DNA from: Candidatus Baltobacteraceae bacterium
Lineage (GTDB): Bacteria > Vulcanimicrobiota > Vulcanimicrobiia > Vulcanimicrobiales > Vulcanimicrobiaceae
Length of the DNA: 64,000 bases
NCBI GenBank assembly: GCA_036489885.1
Contig: DASXEW010000003.1
Coordinates: 992,001 to 1,056,000 of the forward strand
Direction of reading: 5' to 3'
The position numbers and the translations under genes were made by a program. Shown piece by piece: positions 50,670 to 58,628 of this stretch. Position 1 is the first letter of the stretch, and each line of letters starts with the position of its first letter. Below the pieces are notes generated by a model. The model made no database searches and had not been told where the DNA came from. It worked only from the letters and a program-made list of their open reading frames with translations.

Positions 50670-51485
50670 TTACCCCACAATTGTAAGCAGCATTGACGTT
50701 GCGACGAACCCGTCGAAAAACAACTTGATGTGCTGTTGTCCCGGCGTCGCGAGCGGCTGGTACGGCAACTTATCGTAGTAGCGGTCGTACTCGTGCTCGC
50801 CCGGATCGAAATCCATAGCCGCCAGACAACGTTTATCGTACCGTAGGCGTCGATCGATCTCTTCGATATCACGGCGGCGATAGATAACGCCTTTACCGCG
50901 CGTGACCGTTTTCGTGTTGGAGGTGACGTTGTACTCGGTCGTGTGAACGGCGATGCCGCCCTTCTTGAGCAACTTCGATGAGCGCAACAAGAACTGCACG
51001 CCATGCTCGAGACTGCCGAGATGTTCGAAGGCGCAGCAGCTCCATACGAAATCGAGCGAGCCGTCTTCAACGAAGGGCCACTCGCGATTCATGTCTGCAT
51101 ATTGGAGCGTCATGCGCTTGTCGAATGTCGGGCGGTCGAGAATCTTTTCGACGTACAGGTCGTCCGGTGAGCGCGGGTGCTGGCCTACGCGCCCCCACAC
51201 TTTCCCCATCCGGCTGCGCGGCTCGATATCGGTCGCGATGACGTCGACGCCGTGCGCTGCAAACAGCGACGGAAGCGGTTCGATTCCGACCGCAAATCCG
51301 AGCGCTCGCATCCCCGGCTGTAGCTTCCCACGCTCCCACAGCGATTGTGCGACCGCGCAGTACTCCCACAGCTTGCGGTGATACGGCGGATCTTCGGGGC
51401 GTGGCGCAAGATGCATCGCTTCGTACCAACGCCGGTACCAATCGGAGTTGAAATGCTCGAAACGGCAAACGAGCGAGCCTAGCAT
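50670..51485 (-). CDS. SAM-dependent methyltransferase (class I, type 11-like)
   Basis: A 271-residue enzyme. The SAM-binding region is RALGFAVGIEPLPSLFAAHGVDVIATDIEP, with a variant glycine loop, and SLDFVWSCCAFEHLGSLEHGVQF is the motif-IV-like block. The N terminus (FEHFNSDWYRRWYEAMHLAP) and the C-terminal half (PGEHEYDRYYDKLPYQPLA) have no assigned function. Its substrate is unknown. Its ATG overlaps the acyl-CoA synthetase stop by 7 bases (ATGCTAG), so it belongs to the same transcription unit. Confidence 0.82.
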   Translation of the reverse strand: MLGSLVCRFEHFNSDWYRRWYEAMHLAPRPEDPPYHRKLWEYCAVAQSLWERGKLQPGMRALGFAVGIEPLPSLFAAHGVDVIATDIEPRSRMGKVWGRVGQHPRSPDDLYVEKILDRPTFDKRMTLQYADMNREWPFVEDGSLDFVWSCCAFEHLGSLEHGVQFLLRSSKLLKKGGIAVHTTEYNVTSNTKTVTRGKGVIYRRRDIEEIDRRLRYDKRCLAAMDFDPGEHEYDRYYDKLPYQPLATPGQQHIKLFFDGFVATSMLLTIVG

Positions 51486-53563
51486 GTGACGATCAATGCG
51501 TCGGCGGCGACGGCGCCTCCCGGTTTCGCGCGCACGAAAATCGGGTTCAAATCGGCTTCGGCCAGCCGGCCGGCGCTGTCCGCGGCGAACCACGAGAGGG
51601 CGACCAAGAGATCGGCGAGCGATTCGAGATCGTAGCTGATCCCCGTTCGCGCGCCGCGCAGAATCGGGGCTGCGCGCAGCTCGTCGATCATCTCGAATGC
51701 TGTCGCGCGATCGAATGGCGCGAAGCGCCGGCTAACGTCACGAAGCGTTTCCGTAAAGATGCCGCCGAGGCCGAAGACGACGAGCGGGCCGAAGACGCGG
51801 TCGTTGACGACGCCGGCCAGCGCTTCGATGCCGGTGAGCGTCTCCGCGACGAGCACGCCCTCAGCGCGGCCGTCGACGCGCTCGAGCATTTCTTTCGCAG
51901 CTCCGCGCAACGAAGGCAGATCGGAGATACCTGTGCGAACGCCGCCGACTTCCGTTTTGTGCGCGATCTGCGGTGCATCGATCTTGACGACGACCGGGAA
52001 CTCGAATGGTAATCGTTCGATGTCGTTTATTGCGGCGCGCGGGACGACGATCGAGCGCGCAAACCGAATCCCGTAGGCTTCCAGTAATGCTTGCGACGCG
52101 CGTTCGCCGAGTTGTCGCGCATCAGCCGGCAGCGCAGCCGGTCCGAGATTCGTGGGACGCTGTGCGTTCTTAGAAACTCCGCGACGCGCTTTCCTCGCAA
52201 ACGTGCTGATTGACGCTGCTGCGAATGCGGCGCGAACGGGTGTCGGGTAGATTGCGATGCCTGCATCGCGCATGATGCCCATCCCGCGCACGGCGCGTTC
52301 GGGCGGCGCGGACCAGGCGACGAAGACCGGTTTTCTTGACGCGGCGATTATCGGTGCAATCGCCGTCGTAACACGCTCGGCTGCCGGATCGGGAACCGAC
52401 GCAAGATAGAGGATGAGTTGATCGACGTTCGGATCGTCGCGCACGACTTCGAGCGTGCGCGAGAAGACGTCGAGCTGATTGAAGACTTGTGCCGTGACGT
52501 CGATCGGATTCGCGAGGGATCCGAAGTCGGGCAGAATCGAACCCAGCTCGTGTGAGCTCGCTTCCGTGAGCTGCGGCAGCTGCAGACCCGAGGTCTCGCA
52601 ATGATCGGCCATGAGAACGCCGGCACCGCCAGAGATCGAGATCACGCCGGCCCGGTCGCCTTCCGCCCAGCGTTGCATCGCGACGCCGCGGGCAACGTCG
52701 ACCATCTCGTCGAGATCGTCGACCTCGATGAAGCCGCCGCTGCGAAACGCTTCTTTATACAAGTCGAAGTCGCCGGTGAGATTGCCGGTGTGCGACGCGG
52801 CTGCGCGCCTTCCCGTCGTCGTATTGCCGACCTTCCAAATCATAATCGGCTTGCGCAGCTCGAGCGCGCGTTGTCCCAGCGCGACGAGCTTGCGGCCGTC
52901 GCGAATTCCTTCGAGATAGGTGGCGATCATCGAAACGTCGTCGCGTTCGAGCGAGTATTCGATCAGATCGAGCAGCGTGACGTCCGTTTCGTTGCCGGTG
53001 GACACGACATAATTGAAGCCGACGCCGGCGCGCGCCGCCATCTGCGCCATGCCGTATCCGAATCCGCCGCTTTGCGTAATCATTGCGATCGAACCGGAGC
53101 CGAGCTCGCCGTCCTGAAAGATCGAGCCGAACCCGCCATAGAATTTCTCGCAGAAATTCAGGATGCCCTGACAGTTCGGTCCGATGACGCGCACGCCGCT
53201 CGATGCGATCGCATCGCGCAGACCGGCTTCGAGCTCGCCGCCGCGCTCGCCGACTTCACCAAAGCCTGCAGCCAGCACGATTGCGAATGGAATCTTCGCA
53301 TCACCGCAGGCGCGAATCGTGTTCGCAACGTGCGGCGCCGCGACGGCGATCAGCGCAACGTCGCAGGGCTGCGGAACCGATGCGATGTCCGGATAGCAAC
53401 GAAGCCCCGCAATCTCGTCATACTTTGGGTTGACGGGATAGACGTGGCCTCGGAAACCAAACTGCGTATTGGCGCGCACGGGTTGTCCCCCGATGCGCGA
53501 GAGATCGGCCGACGCGCCGACGATCGCAAACGCTTTCGGCGAGATCAGCCGATCGAAGTTCAC
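51479..53563 (-). CDS. Acetate--CoA ligase family protein (ADP-forming, fused alpha-beta)
   Basis: A 694-residue ADP-forming acyl-CoA synthetase. Domains in order: CoA-binding (ISPKAFAIVGASADLSRIGGQP, residues about 8-100), succinyl-CoA-synthetase-like middle (MITQSGGFGYGMAQMAAR), the phosphohistidine H258 in AASHTGNLTG, and a C-terminal ATP-grasp (VVKIDAPQIAHKTEVGGVRTGI). It converts acyl-CoA, ADP and phosphate into acid, CoA and ATP, or the reverse. It starts with GTG. It stands between Grx and the methyltransferase/E1 genes, so it might use acyl-CoA from the E1 system; this is inference. Confidence 0.92.
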   Translation of the reverse strand: MNFDRLISPKAFAIVGASADLSRIGGQPVRANTQFGFRGHVYPVNPKYDEIAGLRCYPDIASVPQPCDVALIAVAAPHVANTIRACGDAKIPFAIVLAAGFGEVGERGGELEAGLRDAIASSGVRVIGPNCQGILNFCEKFYGGFGSIFQDGELGSGSIAMITQSGGFGYGMAQMAARAGVGFNYVVSTGNETDVTLLDLIEYSLERDDVSMIATYLEGIRDGRKLVALGQRALELRKPIMIWKVGNTTTGRRAAASHTGNLTGDFDLYKEAFRSGGFIEVDDLDEMVDVARGVAMQRWAEGDRAGVISISGGAGVLMADHCETSGLQLPQLTEASSHELGSILPDFGSLANPIDVTAQVFNQLDVFSRTLEVVRDDPNVDQLILYLASVPDPAAERVTTAIAPIIAASRKPVFVAWSAPPERAVRGMGIMRDAGIAIYPTPVRAAFAAASISTFARKARRGVSKNAQRPTNLGPAALPADARQLGERASQALLEAYGIRFARSIVVPRAAINDIERLPFEFPVVVKIDAPQIAHKTEVGGVRTGISDLPSLRGAAKEMLERVDGRAEGVLVAETLTGIEALAGVVNDRVFGPLVVFGLGGIFTETLRDVSRRFAPFDRATAFEMIDELRAAPILRGARTGISYDLESLADLLVALSWFAADSAGRLAEADLNPIFVRAKPGGAVAADALIVTC

Positions 53564-53569
53564 GCTAGG

Positions 53570-53926
53570 CTATAAGACGACGCTCGGCTTGACGCCTTTC
53601 TTCTCGAACGCCTTGCTCAGCAGCGTGGTGAGCTCGCCGTTTTGCGCCATCGGCCCCAGGATGTCGGTATCGCCGTAAAACTGTCCGTCGATGAAAACCT
53701 TCGGTAGCGTCGGCCATTCCGTCATCTGTGCGAGCGCTTCGCGCTTCGGCATATTCTCGAGCACGTCGACCACTTCGAACGGATAGCCAAAGTGATTGAA
53801 AAATTGGATCGTTTCGAGTGTGAAGCCGCAACGCGGCGCGTCCTTCGTCCCTTTTCCGTAGACGAGAATCGTATTGGCGGCGACTTCGCGCGTAATTTCC
53901 TCGCGCAGTGAGTCAGAGTCAGGCAC
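53570..53926 (-). CDS. Monothiol glutaredoxin (Grx4/GrxD family) with variant active site
   Basis: A 118-residue thioredoxin-fold protein. It aligns with GrxD-type proteins: NTILVYGKGTKDAPRCGF with active-site Cys C33, then TEWPTLPKVFIDGQFYGDTDI. The usual CGFS reads CGFT, and the usual GGCD reads GDTD. GrxD carries Fe-S clusters with BolA. GTG at 53926 is preferred since a GGAGGT site stands at the right distance; it overlaps the bolA stop by 8 bases. The acyl-CoA synthetase gene follows after 6 bases. Confidence 0.9.
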   Translation of the reverse strand: MPDSDSLREEITREVAANTILVYGKGTKDAPRCGFTLETIQFFNHFGYPFEVVDVLENMPKREALAQMTEWPTLPKVFIDGQFYGDTDILGPMAQNGELTTLLSKAFEKKGVKPSVVL

Positions 53927-54155
53927 TGGGGACCTCCGTCTTGAGTTGAAGCGCGTGAATGCGTCCGTCTTGACGCGCAGCTTCGAGAGCTGCATACACC
54001 ATGCGATGTTGATCGAGTAGCGACTTTCCGCTGAAGGCGTTGGAGCGAACGCGAATGTCGTAGTGGTCCATCGTCCCCGTCATGTCGGTGACGACCACAT
54101 CTGCATCAGGCATCTGCGCGCGTATGAGCGCGACTACTCCATCTCTATCAATCAT
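53919..54155 (-). CDS. BolA family protein
   Basis: A 78-residue BolA-like protein: VVALIRAQMPDADVVVTDMTGTMDHYDIRV, then SLLDQHRMVYAALEAAR with the conserved His, and GRIHALQLKTEVP at the C terminus. BolA binds monothiol glutaredoxin and a shared [2Fe-2S] cluster; the neighbouring gene encodes just such a glutaredoxin. The overlaps (8 bases on each side) suggest a single transcription unit. Confidence 0.93.
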   Translation of the reverse strand: MIDRDGVVALIRAQMPDADVVVTDMTGTMDHYDIRVRSNAFSGKSLLDQHRMVYAALEAARQDGRIHALQLKTEVPSA

Positions 54156-54387
54156 TGCCGGTCAATTGCGGCGGAGCATCCCCGCGCAACACACCCACAA
54201 ACCGGGTCGCCTCGCGGATCGTTTCGGTAAGCGCCGTCGGGTTGTTGGCGAGCAAGCGGGCAAGGCCCGCCGACGCCACGATCGCCGCTGAGCCGAGCAG
54301 GATGGCCGGAACGCCACGCGCCTTGAGTGGCCCGAGCTCCAGCCGAAACGTCTTCGTCACCCGCGAGAGATCTCGAAAGTTGAACAT
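54148..54387 (-). CDS. Hypothetical small protein upstream of bolA
   Basis: A 79-residue protein starting MFNFRDLSRVTKTFRLELGP. A hydrophobic stretch (VPAILLGSAAIVASAGLARLLA, about residues 26-47) could be a transmembrane or membrane-associated helix, followed by a soluble C-terminal region (PTALTETIREATRFVGVLRG). I recognise no family. Its 3' end overlaps bolA by 8 bases, so it is probably the first gene of the bolA-grx-acyl-CoA synthetase operon. Confidence 0.65.
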   Translation of the reverse strand: MFNFRDLSRVTKTFRLELGPLKARGVPAILLGSAAIVASAGLARLLANNPTALTETIREATRFVGVLRGDAPPQLTGND

Positions 54388-54419
54388 AGTCCGGGCCCAT
54401 TTGGAGAAGCGGGTCCCCT

Positions 54420-54440
54420 TGTCATCCCGAGCGTAGGGAC
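54420..54440. repeat. Family B repeat, half copy beside a start codon
   Basis: TGTCATCCCGAGCGTAGGGAC equals the outer arm of family B (compare 56079-56098). It ends 4 bases before the ATG of the AMP-forming acyl-CoA synthetase gene, and its AGGGA could act as the ribosome-binding site. Confidence 0.7.
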
Positions 54441-54444
54441 CCGG

Positions 54445-56067
54445 ATGAAGATCGACTCGTTTGAATGGCAGGTTCCGGCGGAGTTCAACTTCGCGCGCGA
54501 CGTGATCGATGCGCTCGCCAAATCCGACGGGGCGCGGACGGGCCTCATGTTCCTGGATGGGGCGAAGAACCGCACGAACTTCACCTTCGGCGAGATTTCG
54601 GCGATCTCGCAGCGCTACGCGCGCGCCCTCAGCGACCTCGGCATCAAGAAAGGCGATCGCGTGATCGTCTTGCTGCCGAAGATTCCAGGCTGGCTGTTCT
54701 CGATGCTTGCGCTGGACCGCATCGGTGCGGTCGTGATTCCGTGCTCGGAGCAGCTGCGTGCAAAGGATCTGTTGTTCCGCGCGACCCACAGCGAAGCGAG
54801 CGCGATCGTCGCGCACGTCAGCAATGCAGCCGAAGTCGATCAGATGCGCGGCGACGCCACATTGCTTCAGCGCTTTGCCGTCCTCGGCGGCGAGCGTGCG
54901 AATTGGACGGCGCTCGAGCCACTCGCCGAGCGCGCCAAACCGGAAGCGGGCGTCAAGACGCTGCCCTCCGATCTCGCGTACATCGTCTACACGAGCGGCA
55001 CGACCAAAGATCCAAAGGGCGTCGTGCACGATCACGCCTACACGTTTGCGAAGCGGATGCAAGCCGCGTTTTGGCTCGACGCGAAGCCTAGCGATCTCTT
55101 GTGGTGCACGGCCGGTACGGGCTGGGCAAAATCGCTATGGAACGTGCTGCTCGGACCATGGTCGTGCGGTTCGACGATCGTCTTGCACGAGGGCGCCTTC
55201 ATTCCGGAAGAGCGCATGGACTTGTTGCGCGATCTCGGCGTCACGGTGCTTTGTCAGGCACCGACCGAATATCGTCTCGAGGCGAAGCTGGAGAAGCTCG
55301 GCGAGCGTTGGAAATTCCCGAAGCTGCGGCACTGCGTCTCGGCCGGCGAGCCGCTGAATCCCGAGGTGATTGCACGCTGGCGTGATGCCTTTGGTCTTTC
55401 GATTCTCGACGGTTACGGACAAACCGAGAATTCGTTGCTCGTTGCAAACCTGCCGGGGATGGAAGTGCGTCCCGGTTCGATGGGCAAGCCGACGCCCGGC
55501 CACACCGTCGGTGTGATCGACGAGAACGGCAACGAGCTTGAAGCCGGCGAGGTAGGCGACATCGCGGTGCGCACCTCGCCGCGCCCGCCGACGCTTTTCA
55601 AAGGCTACTATAAGAATGAAGAAGAGACGTCGCGCTCTTATCGTGGCGGCTGGTACCTCACCGGCGATCGCGCGCAGCTCGACGATGACGGATATTTTTG
55701 GTTCGTTGGGCGCGCGGACGACGTAATCTCATCGGCTGGATACCGCATCGGGCCGTTCGAGGTCGAGAGCGCATTGCTCGAGCATCCGGCCGTCGCAGAA
55801 TCTGCCGTCGTCGGGAGTCCTGACGCCGAGCGCGGCAACGTGGTCAAAGCCTTTATCGTGCTGCGTCCCGGTCACGAAGCCAGCGATGCGCTCGCGCGGG
55901 AGCTGCAAGAGCATTGCAAACGCGTGACCGCGCCCTACAAATATCCGCGCGAGATCGAGTTCATCGCCGAGCTGCCGAAAACGCGCTCCGGAAAGATTCG
56001 GCGCGTCGAGCTGCGTCAGGCCGAGCTGCGCAAGAAAGGCGCCACGGCCGCAAGCGGCTACGTGTAG
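54445..56067 (+). CDS. AMP-forming acyl-CoA synthetase (medium-chain/acetyl-CoA synthetase-like)
   Basis: A 540-residue ANL-superfamily enzyme. The P-loop-like motif is YIVYTSGTTKDPKGVVH, the core motif is LDGYGQTENSLLVAN, and YLTGDRAQLDDDGYFWFVGRADDVISSAGYRIGPFEVE is the hinge region; the adenylating lysine is in LPKTRSGKIRR. The overall pattern is like acyl-coenzyme A synthetases of the ACSM/medium-chain type. It activates a carboxylic acid to its CoA ester. Start ATG next to a family B half repeat. It is divergent from the bolA operon. Confidence 0.94.
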   Translation: MKIDSFEWQVPAEFNFARDVIDALAKSDGARTGLMFLDGAKNRTNFTFGEISAISQRYARALSDLGIKKGDRVIVLLPKIPGWLFSMLALDRIGAVVIPCSEQLRAKDLLFRATHSEASAIVAHVSNAAEVDQMRGDATLLQRFAVLGGERANWTALEPLAERAKPEAGVKTLPSDLAYIVYTSGTTKDPKGVVHDHAYTFAKRMQAAFWLDAKPSDLLWCTAGTGWAKSLWNVLLGPWSCGSTIVLHEGAFIPEERMDLLRDLGVTVLCQAPTEYRLEAKLEKLGERWKFPKLRHCVSAGEPLNPEVIARWRDAFGLSILDGYGQTENSLLVANLPGMEVRPGSMGKPTPGHTVGVIDENGNELEAGEVGDIAVRTSPRPPTLFKGYYKNEEETSRSYRGGWYLTGDRAQLDDDGYFWFVGRADDVISSAGYRIGPFEVESALLEHPAVAESAVVGSPDAERGNVVKAFIVLRPGHEASDALARELQEHCKRVTAPYKYPREIEFIAELPKTRSGKIRRVELRQAELRKKGATAASGYV

Positions 56068-56078
56068 CAGCCTCGCCT

Positions 56079-56120
56079 TGTCATCCCGAGCGTAGGCGCG
56101 AAGCGCCGTAGTCGAGGGAC
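56079..56120 (-). repeat. Dispersed hairpin repeat family B, copy 2
   Basis: TGTCATCCCGAGCGTAG then GCGCGAAGCGC then CGTAGTCGAGGGAC. It lies 12 bases after the acyl-CoA synthetase stop, inverted relative to the copies at 29215 and 56186. Together with 56186-56227 it forms an inverted pair about 65 bases apart. Confidence 0.85.
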
Positions 56121-56185
56121 AGCCTTTATCTTGCTAAGCGCGACTTCATTATTTTCCTCGAACTCGCAGACAAACGATCACCACT

Positions 56186-56227
56186 GTCCCTCGACTACGC
56201 GCCTGCGGCGCTACGCTCGGGATGACA
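56186..56227 (+). repeat. Dispersed hairpin repeat family B, copy 3
   Basis: GTCCCTCGACTACG-CGCCTGCGGCG-CTACGCTCGGGATGACA, the mirror of the copy at 56079-56120 across an AT-richer spacer. The two can pair to form a long hairpin of roughly 35-40 bp between the acyl-CoA synthetase gene and the quinone oxidoreductase gene. Confidence 0.85.
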
Positions 56228-56232
56228 AGTGT

Positions 56233-56253
56233 GGCGCTACGCTCGGGATGACA
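56233..56253 (+). repeat. Family B repeat, half copy
   Basis: GGCGCTACGCTCGGGATGACA repeats the last 21 bases of copy 3 after a 5-base gap, a short tandem duplication of one arm. Confidence 0.75.
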
Positions 56254-56282
56254 AGAGCGGCCTCGCGGGTAAAGGGCGCGGC

Positions 56283-57293
56283 ATGAAGGCCGTACGACTC
56301 AACGAGCTCGGTGGACCCGAGAAACTTCACGTCGAGGATATTCCGAAACCAAAACCTGCGGCGGGCGAGATTCTCGTCAACATCAAGCGCGCGGCGTTGA
56401 ACCGGCGTGACGTGTTTATCACGCAAGGGCTCTATCCGGGGATCGAGTTACCGAAGACGCTCGGTTCCGACGGAACGGGAACGGTCGCGGAGCTCGGTGA
56501 GGGCGTGAGCGGGCCGAAAGCCGGGACGCGTGTCCTCATCGATCCGACGATGAATTGGGGCGAGGACGAGCGCGTGTGGCAGCGTAACGGCGGCGTGCTC
56601 GGCATGCCTCGCGAAGGCACGTTTGCGGAATTCATCGCTGTGCCGGCTGCGAACGTGCATCCCGTACCCGAACACTTGAGTGACGACGAAGCCGCAGCAG
56701 TTCCGTTGGCCGGCGTCACCGCCTATCGTGCGTGCTTCTCACGCGGCGAGCTAACGAAAGACGATGTCGTTTTGGTTACCGGCGTCGGCGGCGGCGTGCA
56801 AAGCTTCGTATTGCTCTATGCGAAAGCGTGCGGCGCTAAGGCCATCGTCACCTCAGGCAGCGAGGATAAGCTTGCGCGCGCGAAAGCAATGGGCGCCGAT
56901 GTCTGCGTCAACTACAAGACGTCCGAGAATTGGTCGAAAGAAGTGCGTGAAGCCGCAGGCGGCGGCGGTCCGTCGCTGATCGTCGACTCGGTGGGCGGTG
57001 ATACGCTCGGTAAAGCCATCGATATCGCGCGGCCGGCTGCGCGCGTCGTCATCTACGGCGGCACAAACGGCGATGCGAAGATTCGTCCGTTCTCGATCTT
57101 TTGGAAACAGCTCGACATTCGCGGAACGTCGATGGGCAGTCCGGAAGATTTCCGGCACATGCTCCGGCTTTTCACCAAACACAAGCTTCGGCCGGCGGTC
57201 GATAAAGTGTACCCGATGAGCGAAGCCGCGAAAGCCGCAGAGCGCTTAGCCGGACACGATCAATTCGGGAAAGTCGTTCTCGAGATTACTTAA
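56283..57293 (+). CDS. Quinone oxidoreductase-like MDR dehydrogenase
   Basis: A 336-residue medium-chain dehydrogenase/reductase. It has GPEKLHVEDIPKPKPAAGEILVNIKRAALNRRDVFI (no zinc Cys), LGSDGTGTVAELGEGV, and the cofactor motif VLVTGVGGGVQSFVLLYAKA. ARVVIYGGTNGDAKIRPFSIFWKQL belongs to the C-terminal part of QOR-like enzymes. It would reduce a quinone or an alpha,beta-unsaturated carbonyl with NADPH. The ATG at 56283 is chosen since the preceding in-frame sequence is repeat-derived. The 3' end overlaps the convergent cytochrome gene by 8 bases. Confidence 0.9.
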   Translation: MKAVRLNELGGPEKLHVEDIPKPKPAAGEILVNIKRAALNRRDVFITQGLYPGIELPKTLGSDGTGTVAELGEGVSGPKAGTRVLIDPTMNWGEDERVWQRNGGVLGMPREGTFAEFIAVPAANVHPVPEHLSDDEAAAVPLAGVTAYRACFSRGELTKDDVVLVTGVGGGVQSFVLLYAKACGAKAIVTSGSEDKLARAKAMGADVCVNYKTSENWSKEVREAAGGGGPSLIVDSVGGDTLGKAIDIARPAARVVIYGGTNGDAKIRPFSIFWKQLDIRGTSMGSPEDFRHMLRLFTKHKLRPAVDKVYPMSEAAKAAERLAGHDQFGKVVLEIT

Positions 57294-57687
57294 CCGCCGA
57301 GACCATCTTTTCGGTGACCGCGGGTGCATCGTTGCCCCACGAGCTGCGCACGTACGTCAGCACCGCCGCGATGTCGGCGCTCGAGAGCGTGCCTTTCCAC
57401 GACGGCATGCCGCCGCTATACTCTTTTCCGTTGACCGTGATCGGCGTGTTCAAGCCGTGCAAGACGATTCCGATGACTTTGGCCGGATCTTTTGCCGTCA
57501 CGTCTTTGTTGCCGGCGAGCGGCGGAAAGACGCCGGGAGATCCCATACCATTCTGTTGATGACACGTCGCGCAATTCGTATTGAAGATGCTCTTACCGTC
57601 GGAGGCAGCGTTCGCAACTGAGCGTTCACCGGCGTGCGTAGCGACTAGTAGCAAGACGAATACAGCCGCGAATCCGATCGATCTCAT
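57286..57687 (-). CDS. Secreted c-type cytochrome, monohaem
   Basis: A 133-residue protein with a signal peptide (IGFAAVFVLLLVATHAG) and one haem site CATCH in SIFNTNCATCHQQNGMGSPGVFPPLAGN. The Met ligand is probably in YSGGMPSWKG. The sequence is close to cytochrome c domains fused to oxidase subunits and to those of cbb3/caa3 partners. It is a likely soluble electron carrier. It is followed downstream by a convergent quinone oxidoreductase gene with an 8-base overlap. Confidence 0.92.
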   Translation of the reverse strand: MRSIGFAAVFVLLLVATHAGERSVANAASDGKSIFNTNCATCHQQNGMGSPGVFPPLAGNKDVTAKDPAKVIGIVLHGLNTPITVNGKEYSGGMPSWKGTLSSADIAAVLTYVRSSWGNDAPAVTEKMVSAVK

Positions 57688-57701
57688 GCAACGACTCCCG
57701 C

Positions 57702-58628
57702 TTAAGCGACGCGATATTCAATCAGGGGAAGTTCGACGGAACTCCCGAGCTCTTCGCGGGCTACAGCCGCAGCTTCGGGGTCGGCGATGCGCTGAAGATT
57801 GGGGTTGAGGATTGCGGCTTCCTCCGGCGTCGGTTTTGTCGGCAGAATCCGCGGAACGACGCGATTCTCTTCCTCGAGCGCGATAAGGTACGCGAGTATT
57901 TGTCGTGCTGCGGCAGGCCACAGACGTTGATCGATGCCGGCATAGATATTTTCGACGAGCTTGGGGATCGTTGTTGGACCTTTTTGCAGCTCGGCAATCA
58001 GTTGAAGCTCGCGCATCTTACGATGCTCGATGTATTCGATCAGCTTGGCTTTCGGATCGTCGACACGTTCACCGTGTCCGCCGTAAATGGCGGCGGAGTC
58101 ACTGTGTTCGTTCAGCAATCGATCCAGAGTACGTTGGTACGGACGCATCGCGCCGCCCGGCGGCGCGACGACGACGGTTCCCGCTCCGAGTACGACGTCA
58201 CCGGTAAAGAGCGTGCGCTCTTGCGCGAGCGCGAAGACCAGATGGTCGACCGCGTGTCCTGGTGCGTCGACAACGTCGATCGTCGCGTCGTCGAATTCGA
58301 GCCGCTCGGCGTCTTCGAGCGTCCGGTCGGTGGGAAATTTCGCGTACGCGTGCGCCCAGACCGGCGCACCGGTGCGACGCGAAAGGGGCGCCGCGGCGGG
58401 TGCGTGATCCGGGTGACCGTGCGTAACGAGGATCGTACCGATCCTCGCGCTCAGCTGATCGGCGGTCGCCACGATGGCGTCGACATGTTTCTCGATCAAC
58501 GGGCCGGGATCGATCACGAGTACGGAATCGCGTGAGGTACGGACCAAATACGTGTTCGTTCCGGTCAGCGTCATCGGCGAGGGATTCGGCGCGCGCAACC
58601 GTGTAACGCGCTCGGAAAGCGTTACCAT
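57702..58628 (-). CDS. Metallo-beta-lactamase-fold hydrolase (LACTB2-like)
   Basis: A 308-residue MBL-fold protein. The metal motif HxHxDH is VTHGHPDHAPAAAPL, further ligands are in VDAPGHAVDHLVFAL and AIYGGHGERVDDPKAKL, and the N terminus is NPSPMTLTGTNTYLVR as in LACTB2-type nucleases/hydrolases. A C-terminal winged-helix-like region of about 90 residues (RQILAYLIALEEENRVV) fits that group. The substrate is uncertain (RNA or thioester). Its start overlaps the NUDIX gene stop by 7 bases. Confidence 0.92.
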   Translation of the reverse strand: MVTLSERVTRLRAPNPSPMTLTGTNTYLVRTSRDSVLVIDPGPLIEKHVDAIVATADQLSARIGTILVTHGHPDHAPAAAPLSRRTGAPVWAHAYAKFPTDRTLEDAERLEFDDATIDVVDAPGHAVDHLVFALAQERTLFTGDVVLGAGTVVVAPPGGAMRPYQRTLDRLLNEHSDSAAIYGGHGERVDDPKAKLIEYIEHRKMRELQLIAELQKGPTTIPKLVENIYAGIDQRLWPAAARQILAYLIALEEENRVVPRILPTKPTPEEAAILNPNLQRIADPEAAAVAREELGSSVELPLIEYRVA

